Assembly (NCBI GenBank): GCA_003532515.1
Contig: DOEX01000062.1
Location: 1 to 12,083, forward strand
Direction: 5' to 3'
Source: Anaerolineaceae bacterium
GTDB lineage: Bacteria > Chloroflexota > Anaerolineae > Anaerolineales > Anaerolineaceae
Length of the DNA: 12,083 bases
Part shown: one piece after another, positions 7,438 to 12,083 of the stretch
Numbering within the stretch: position 1 is the first letter of the stretch
Layout: each line of letters starts with the position of its first letter
Translations under genes and position numbers: made by a program
The notes under the pieces: model-generated
Database searches by the model: none
The model's input: the letters and a program-made list of their open reading frames with translations, nothing else
What the model was told of the DNA's origin: nothing

Positions 7438-9513
7438 TCATTGGCTCGCAATGTAGATTAGAAAATTTTTATCCGGATGAACACTCTGATAAATAGTGGC
7501 AACACCTCCCGGATAGAGGGATTGTAACTGACTCAAACTCTCACTGTCATTAATGTGTAACAAAAAGATCTTGGCTGTCTGCAGATTCAGCGTGCTACTC
7601 AGGTCCTGTGGCAGAATTGAGAGGTTGGTATAGGGTCTGTCCATGCTGATGGCAACCGATCGTGCATCAACCCAATGCGGAAACCCAACCACATACGCCT
7701 GGCTGTTATTGGTTTGTCCAATATTGTAGTTGCGAATGACTTCTGCCATTTCAGTAGCATTCCAGGCAGAAGCTTTGTAGTTTTGGACATAGGTACTATT
7801 GATCAAACCAAAGTTGCGAATGATGATCATTAAGCCTAATAAGCCAATGAATAATGCTTGCCTGACCCAATGAGACTCTTTTTCAGATGACCATAATCGT
7901 TCGATGGTAAAAGATAGTCCTCTGCCAGCAATCAAGAAGACAGGAACAGCTGCGCCTAAAGCGCGGCTTAAGGATGGGTTTTCCAAAGGTTGAGCAATTG
8001 AGAATGCCGATGGGAGTAACATGAGCAGATACAAGACAATCAGAGAAATTGCTTGCCTACGGGAGCGGAAAAGGTCATGGAAAAGTGTTACGCAAATTCC
8101 GAACAGGAAAAAAGCGCCGCTCACCCAATCCAGAGCAGCCCGATTCGGAATTCCATCCACCCAGCTGCTATGATTATTCCAATTTGTCATCCCTACAGCC
8201 GATAACAAATTATTGAAAAAAGTGATCAGTGGACTGCTGCCATCCGGGTTATTAGCTATCGAAAATTGGTTGAAAATTGGCGCAGTCCAACCAGCTGGGT
8301 TCGCAGCAATGACAAAGATCAGAGGCAAAGTCACCACAATACCCACTATTAACCCTAATCCTATGCGCATTATTAGCGTATTTTTAGCCTTATCTCGATT
8401 TGAATTCGTTAAGTACACAATGGTGATGAGCAAGTTGGCAAAAACCAGGGCTATGAAGATTTTATTAGTGAGGAGCCCCAATCCAGTCAACACCGAGGCG
8501 ATCAACAGAGAATTGAGATCATCTTCCTGAAGCGATTTGTAAAGATAGTAGAGTGCTGGCACCATAATCGGGAGCACCAGGCCAAACCCCAAAACCGATC
8601 TTTGCTGCAAAATCGGCCAGAATCCAACCCCCAACAGCAGCGCGCTAATATAGCCGCTTTTCTCATCCCATAACCGTCGACCGAGTTTATACATATAAAA
8701 GAAGGCCACTAGTCCAGCCAGGCTGTAAGCAAATTTTAGTCCGCTAAAACTCAACGAATCTCCAGTAAACTGGTTAACAATTGCTGCCCAATAGTAACTG
8801 AGCGGTTCGCTGATCACATTTCTTGGGAACCACAAGTAAGTGTCCCCATTCGAAATACCATCAACCGTGTAATACGCTTCTACCTGCGAACTGATGATCT
8901 CTGGCGGCGCCTGCGGAAGCTTGCCAAACTGAAAAACCAGCACAGCTGCAATCAAAACTAAATAAGCTATAAGCTTTTGAGGACGACCTGTCAATCCAAG
9001 CAGCAGCGACCTGAAATCTGGCTTGTGATTGACTTTGGGTTGGAAAAAGGCGGCTGTGATAGCAGCGATACTTGCCACCCAGAGCAACCCTGAAACCAAA
9101 CTGAGGCTTCCCTGTTTGTACATCAGGCTGGCAACAATAGCCATAACGAACGAAGGGAGCAGCCATCCTATTCGCATACGGCTTTCATCCTCAATTTCCT
9201 GATCTGTGTCAGGCTCAATTTTTATGGCAGTTGAATGTTTTTCTCGCAGAAATGCGAAGACTGTCAGGATAAATCCACCCAGTAAGAATAAGACTCCAAT
9301 AACCCCCAAGGCTTCCCGCAAAAATTCGATCAGAAATTGACCCATCAAAAAACAAACAATAGCAAAAAGAACCAACCGAGTTCTTGAGTCCTTTTTGATT
9401 AGAAAATCTTCGCTGTTAGCTGCTTCAATTCCTTCTGCCGGTCGGTTGAGATACCGTCGAAGTGCTTCCAGAACTGTTGGATCCTCTGTGGGATTGGTCT
9501 GGTCGTAGTCCAT
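7438..9513 (-). CDS. Polytopic GT-C-like (PMT_2 / GT39-related) membrane glycosyltransferase
   Basis: This 691-residue protein starts at the ATG at 9513. An N-terminal cytoplasmic-looking stretch (1-45) precedes about 14 membrane segments spread over 46-570, and a soluble C-terminal domain follows (571-691). Residues 199-330 look like the first outer loop and following helices of Chloroflexi GT-C proteins: a loop with D218 and D224, an SEPL motif near 235-238, a 'GRRLWDEKSGYISALLL' segment at 278-294, and FWPILQQR at 298-305. 'NPSLSRALGAAVPVFLIAGRGL' (512-533) also recalls the usual 'hRxIGxxPxxxLLxxxGL' pattern. Two oddities are four extra membrane segments before the GT-C core (46-160) and the lack of a clean Asp-Glu pair in the loop. 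The gene follows the FkbM gene by 16 nt with no clear Shine-Dalgarno sequence. The likely role is sugar transfer from a polyprenyl-phosphate donor in surface glycan synthesis. A non-catalytic partner of the downstream fusion protein is possible. The GT-C assignment is moderately sure; the substrate is unknown. Confidence 0.75.
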   Translation of the reverse strand: MDYDQTNPTEDPTVLEALRRYLNRPAEGIEAANSEDFLIKKDSRTRLVLFAIVCFLMGQFLIEFLREALGVIGVLFLLGGFILTVFAFLREKHSTAIKIEPDTDQEIEDESRMRIGWLLPSFVMAIVASLMYKQGSLSLVSGLLWVASIAAITAAFFQPKVNHKPDFRSLLLGLTGRPQKLIAYLVLIAAVLVFQFGKLPQAPPEIISSQVEAYYTVDGISNGDTYLWFPRNVISEPLSYYWAAIVNQFTGDSLSFSGLKFAYSLAGLVAFFYMYKLGRRLWDEKSGYISALLLGVGFWPILQQRSVLGFGLVLPIMVPALYYLYKSLQEDDLNSLLIASVLTGLGLLTNKIFIALVFANLLITIVYLTNSNRDKAKNTLIMRIGLGLIVGIVVTLPLIFVIAANPAGWTAPIFNQFSIANNPDGSSPLITFFNNLLSAVGMTNWNNHSSWVDGIPNRAALDWVSGAFFLFGICVTLFHDLFRSRRQAISLIVLYLLMLLPSAFSIAQPLENPSLSRALGAAVPVFLIAGRGLSFTIERLWSSEKESHWVRQALFIGLLGLMIIIRNFGLINSTYVQNYKASAWNATEMAEVIRNYNIGQTNNSQAYVVGFPHWVDARSVAISMDRPYTNLSILPQDLSSTLNLQTAKIFLLHINDSESLSQLQSLYPGGVATIYQSVHPDKNFLIYIASQ

Positions 9514-9529
9514 AAGAATATTTTAGCCG

Positions 9530-10354
9530 TTAACCGGATACTGGACGAGCGACCTTATCAGCATACAAGTAACCAAGGTTTTTATGCACGTAGTTGTCAT
9601 AGCAAGACACGTGGTAACCCAGTTCTTTAAAAAGCTTTACCAGGAGGCGATGGTTGCGCTGGTCATCAAGATCATGATACTCCATGATTATTCGATCGAT
9701 TTTACTGAATACCTTCGGATCCTGATTTAGCAGAATCTCATACTCTGCTCCCTCACAATCAAGTTTCAAAAGGTCAATGGTATGACCCACTTTTTCCTCA
9801 ACGACTTGACCCAGGGTGATGACCGGAATGCTAGTCTCCTTGACCATTACCAAGCTCGCAGTGTGATTGCTGCCGCTGACTGCCTGCAGTGGTTCGTTAT
9901 TGAGAAAATGAAGAGGAATCTCCCCTTCTTCCTTCCAAACACCGAGATTATACGTCTCCACCCGGTTTAGATTATTGGCGCGAATGTTTTGACGTAAGAT
10001 GTTGATCGATCCAGGATTTGGCTCAAAGGCATGCACGATCCCCTCAGTCAATTGTAATGCCGCCTCAATGGTAAATTCACCGATGGCAGCGCCAATATCT
10101 ACTACCACCCAATCCTTTTGGATCTCCGTGCCAAGCCTGGTATAAAATCGGTCGATCAGAGTTTCTTTGACAGACCAGGCTTCCATCTTGCTGCCAACAC
10201 CTATTTTCAGATTATTCCTGTGCAGTTCCAACCATTTGACGCCGAGAAATGGTTTTCCAAGAAAAATACTAAACAATACTTTCAAATTCCTTACACCAAA
10301 TAACAATTCGAAAATAGAATAAAAATAATAGGTATATTTGCGGATAAACCTCAC
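9530..10354 (-). CDS. FkbM-family SAM-dependent methyltransferase
   Basis: This is a 274-residue protein of the FkbM (Methyltransf_21) family. The SAM-binding motif I is VVVDIGAAIGEF at 83-94, the acidic residue ending strand 2 lies in FEPNP at 110-114, and the family signature LKLDCEGAEYEIL is at 196-208. The first 35 residues are hydrophobic and basic, so the enzyme may sit against the membrane. FkbM enzymes usually O-methylate a hydroxyl, often on a sugar or polyketide; here the sugar-gene context suggests a glycan hydroxyl. The start is a GTG at 10354 that overlaps the upstream stop as GTGA. It is supported by a perfect AGGAGG five bases before it, the best ribosome-binding site in the window. 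The length fits the family. Family assignment is firm; the exact substrate cannot be read from the sequence. Confidence 0.92.
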   Translation of the reverse strand: MRFIRKYTYYFYSIFELLFGVRNLKVLFSIFLGKPFLGVKWLELHRNNLKIGVGSKMEAWSVKETLIDRFYTRLGTEIQKDWVVVDIGAAIGEFTIEAALQLTEGIVHAFEPNPGSINILRQNIRANNLNRVETYNLGVWKEEGEIPLHFLNNEPLQAVSGSNHTASLVMVKETSIPVITLGQVVEEKVGHTIDLLKLDCEGAEYEILLNQDPKVFSKIDRIIMEYHDLDDQRNHRLLVKLFKELGYHVSCYDNYVHKNLGYLYADKVARPVSG

Positions 10355-11157
10355 GACTGCCTCCTGGCAATATAAAAAGTACAGGTTCCCTCTTCATCAT
10401 AGGGGTTTGCTACCAATCGAGAAACCTCATCATATGGGATAAATGGATTCTTGCAGTTCTTGAACATCACCCACCTGTTGAATAGTTTTTTCCATAGCAA
10501 GTTGGGCAAACCAGCAACATGACCACGTTCTAATTTGTGCATTGCTTTAACCGGGAAATAGTGCCAGTAATCCACCTCATCGAAACCTGCCCTCTTCAGT
10601 CTTTCGATCCAAACTTCAGGTGGGTCAAGGTTGATATGCCTGGCTATCTTATTGAAGAGTCGCGAGTATGTGAGCGCTAATCCTTTTAAACCCAGTGAAG
10701 ACAGCACTTTAATTCCCCACAAATCGGTGATAAAGCGCTGATTCGGAACAGCGAAATAGAACTTTCCACCCGGTTTCAAAACGCGCGCGACTTCGTCCAA
10801 AACTGGCTGTACTTCAGGAATGTGCTCCAACACAGAATTGCTCATTGCAGAACCGCAACTTTCGCTTTCGATAGGAGCCCAGGCGCCTTTAGATTGCACC
10901 AGAAGGGGATAAACGTTTCTCTTTCTGGCTTCCAACAGGGGCTGCCACCATGGATCGACACCAATCACCTTTTGGTTTTCAAATAATGCCCAGGCAAAGT
11001 GACCATCCCCTGCTCCCAGGTCATAGATAGGTTCTTCCAGGACCTGCTGTTCATAAAAGCTTTGTTCTACCGCTCTAAGCATCCCTCTGAAATAAGGTAG
11101 ATGAAAAAGTTGCTGCGAACAAATGCGCTCAATATCCGCCTTAGTCAATTCAGTCAT
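10351..11157 (-). CDS. Class I SAM-dependent methyltransferase (Methyltransf_11 type)
   Basis: This 268-residue soluble protein has a Rossmann-fold methyltransferase core. Motif I is YDLGAGDGHF at 45-54, strand 2 ends in the acidic VDPWW at 67-71, the post-motif segment is SNSVLEHIPE at 106-115, and LKPGGKFYFAVPNQRF at 127-142 is the usual final core strand. The C-terminal half (145-268) is an extra, largely helical and basic region of the kind that forms a substrate lid in glycan and lipid methyltransferases. The ATG at 11157 overlaps the upstream glycosyltransferase gene by 8 nt, with a weak GGTGA before it. The gene ends in the GTGA overlap with the FkbM gene. Neighbouring genes suggest a sugar or lipid-linked glycan as substrate, possibly as a methyl cap that stops chain growth. 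That is inference; only the fold and cofactor are well supported. Confidence 0.88.
   Translation of the reverse strand: MTELTKADIERICSQQLFHLPYFRGMLRAVEQSFYEQQVLEEPIYDLGAGDGHFAWALFENQKVIGVDPWWQPLLEARKRNVYPLLVQSKGAWAPIESESCGSAMSNSVLEHIPEVQPVLDEVARVLKPGGKFYFAVPNQRFITDLWGIKVLSSLGLKGLALTYSRLFNKIARHINLDPPEVWIERLKRAGFDEVDYWHYFPVKAMHKLERGHVAGLPNLLWKKLFNRWVMFKNCKNPFIPYDEVSRLVANPYDEEGTCTFYIARRQS
10360..10365 (-). promoter_or_regulatory. Strong Shine-Dalgarno sequence of the FkbM methyltransferase gene
   Basis: AGGAGG on the minus strand lies inside the last codons of the upstream methyltransferase gene, five bases before the GTG at 10354. It decides the choice of this non-ATG start. It also suggests the FkbM gene is translated efficiently despite its GTG start and its 4-nt overlap with the gene before it. 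Confidence 0.85.
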
Positions 11158-12083
11158 CGTTCACCAATAGTGCGAATAATTCTTCATAATATCTGGCGAC
11201 TGCCGGCTGTTTAAATTTCTCAAGGAAATCAGCTGGAACAAAACGGGCTGTTTGTCCCTTATTGAATATTTCAACTACTGCTTCAGAAATCGCGATCGGA
11301 TTTTTAATTGGAACGATCTTACCTAAGCCTGTTTGCAGAACCGGTTGTCTAACGCCGGGTAAGTCAGCTGCCACCACTGGGGTCCCCTGAGTCATTGCTT
11401 CGATTTGCACAATGCCATAAGATTCGGTCGCATTCAAGCTGGAGAACATCAATACATCACAGGCTGCAAAAAAAGATTCAAAGTCCTCGTCGCTTAAGTA
11501 TCCTAGTGAGGTCCATTTCTGACCAAAGGGTTGAATGTAACCTTCCACCTGGGCTTGATAACCTTGCTCGCCGACAACTGACTTCCAGGCACCAGCATGA
11601 ACAACTCTTGCTTTCGGGTACACCTCCAGAATGGCAGGTAATGCCATGGCGAGGTATTCGTAGCCTTTTTCTGCTGCCACCCTGCCTGCCAGACCTATTA
11701 CTTTTTCATCCTTTTTGATACCAAATTTTTGTCGAAATGCATCAACTTTTTCGACAGGCGTTGTGCTCATTTTTACCGGCGTGGGTACTTCGATCACCTT
11801 CTCAAGAAATCGGCTCAACACAGGCGAATGCTCGGCATAATCCAGTGAGTTTTGTACGATCAAGCTTGCATTTTCAACAACTTTTTCGCCAATTTTGTTC
11901 GTCACCTTCACCGCGAGTAGATCAAGCACTCCTCCACCACTCACAATCAAGTCACAATGGTAAGTCACCAACACTGGTTTGCGAAATTTATTGGCAAGTT
12001 GGATCAGCAAGATACTTTCAAACTGTGGTAGGTGCAAATTGACCACATCAGCCCATTCTATCCATTTCCTGGCGATTTTATAC
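11150..12083 (-). CDS. Glycosyltransferase family 4 (GT-B fold), N-terminus cut off by the window edge
   Basis: The frame is open from the right edge, so the start codon lies outside; an internal GTG at 12046 is not the real start. The 12 codons before it read YKIARKWIEWAD, and 'ADVVNLHLP' is the normal end of the N-terminal GT4 sheet. About 310 residues are visible and roughly 70-90 should be missing. Visible-residue motifs: TYHCDL near 40-45, the C-domain opening GLAGRVAAEKG at 130-140, HAG near 162-164, LGYLSDEDF at 193-201, and the E-x7-E donor-binding motif ESYGIVQIE at 220-228, followed by GTPVVAADLPGVRQ. This is a retaining, nucleotide-sugar-dependent cytoplasmic glycosyltransferase of the type that builds lipid-linked oligosaccharides or glycolipids. 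It is the first visible gene of the transcription unit and overlaps the next gene by 8 nt. Its sugar and acceptor are unknown. Confidence 0.92.
   Translation of the reverse strand, partial: YKIARKWIEWADVVNLHLPQFESILLIQLANKFRKPVLVTYHCDLIVSGGGVLDLLAVKVTNKIGEKVVENASLIVQNSLDYAEHSPVLSRFLEKVIEVPTPVKMSTTPVEKVDAFRQKFGIKKDEKVIGLAGRVAAEKGYEYLAMALPAILEVYPKARVVHAGAWKSVVGEQGYQAQVEGYIQPFGQKWTSLGYLSDEDFESFFAACDVLMFSSLNATESYGIVQIEAMTQGTPVVAADLPGVRQPVLQTGLGKIVPIKNPIAISEAVVEIFNKGQTARFVPADFLEKFKQPAVARYYEELFALLVNDD

Larger units (their letters stand above)
1..12083 (-). other. Single co-directional glycan-assembly operon, open at both ends
   Basis: All six genes run leftwards. The joins, in transcription order, are an 8-nt overlap, a 4-nt overlap, 16 nt, 4 nt and 3 nt. 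None of these can hold a promoter plus terminator, so co-transcription and partly coupled translation are very likely. The cytoplasmic enzymes (GT4, two methyltransferases) come first and the three very large membrane proteins follow. No promoter or terminator of the unit is inside the window. Confidence 0.85.

Noticed and set aside
11150..12046. A complete glycosyltransferase gene starting at the GTG at 12046.
   Set aside because: The frame continues open to the window edge with typical GT4 sequence before the GTG, and the N-terminal half of the fold would be missing; the gene is 5'-truncated by the window.

Overview
The window looks like a piece of a bacterial chromosome from the phylum Chloroflexota, most likely class Anaerolineae. 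This rests on two tandem copies of the DUF2298 / 'Chlor_Arch_YYY' membrane family, which I recall as being concentrated in Chloroflexi and some archaea. It also rests on GT-C membrane proteins whose ectodomain motifs (for example the 'YDHPKVLIFRK' ending) resemble those I remember from Chloroflexi. GC content is moderate, somewhat below half. The taxonomy is inference; no rRNA or marker gene is present.

All six genes lie on the minus strand, so transcription runs from the right edge to the left edge. In that order they are: (1) a family 4 glycosyltransferase missing its N-terminus (11150-12083); (2) a class I SAM methyltransferase (10351-11157); (3) an FkbM-family methyltransferase (9530-10354); (4) a 691-residue polytopic GT-C type protein (7438-9513); (5) a giant protein of about 1758 residues that fuses a PMT/ArnT-like GT-C module and an ectodomain to a complete DUF2298/YYY module (2157-7433); (6) a stand-alone DUF2298/YYY protein whose C-terminus runs off the left edge (1-2153). 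Gaps are tiny: 8-nt overlap, 4-nt GTGA overlap, 16 nt, 4 nt and 3 nt. There is no room for an internal terminator, and no gene-free stretch is longer than 16 nt. This is almost certainly one transcription unit whose promoter lies to the right of the window and whose end lies to the left.

Together the genes read as a surface-glycan or glycoconjugate locus. A cytoplasmic GT4 enzyme and two methyltransferases could build and decorate a lipid-linked glycan. Three large membrane proteins of GT-C or GT-C-like build could use lipid-linked sugar donors on the outer face of the membrane, to elongate the glycan or to transfer it to protein or another acceptor. The most interesting part is the DUF2298/YYY pair. 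Both copies keep the same set of buried polar motifs (DPW...YYYxG, EFPFF, DxHxH, TWD, RMNxxFKxYxQAW), and one copy is fused to a recognisable glycosyltransferase. The biochemical role of this family is not known to me. No RNA genes, mobile elements, CRISPR arrays or convincing direct repeats were found.
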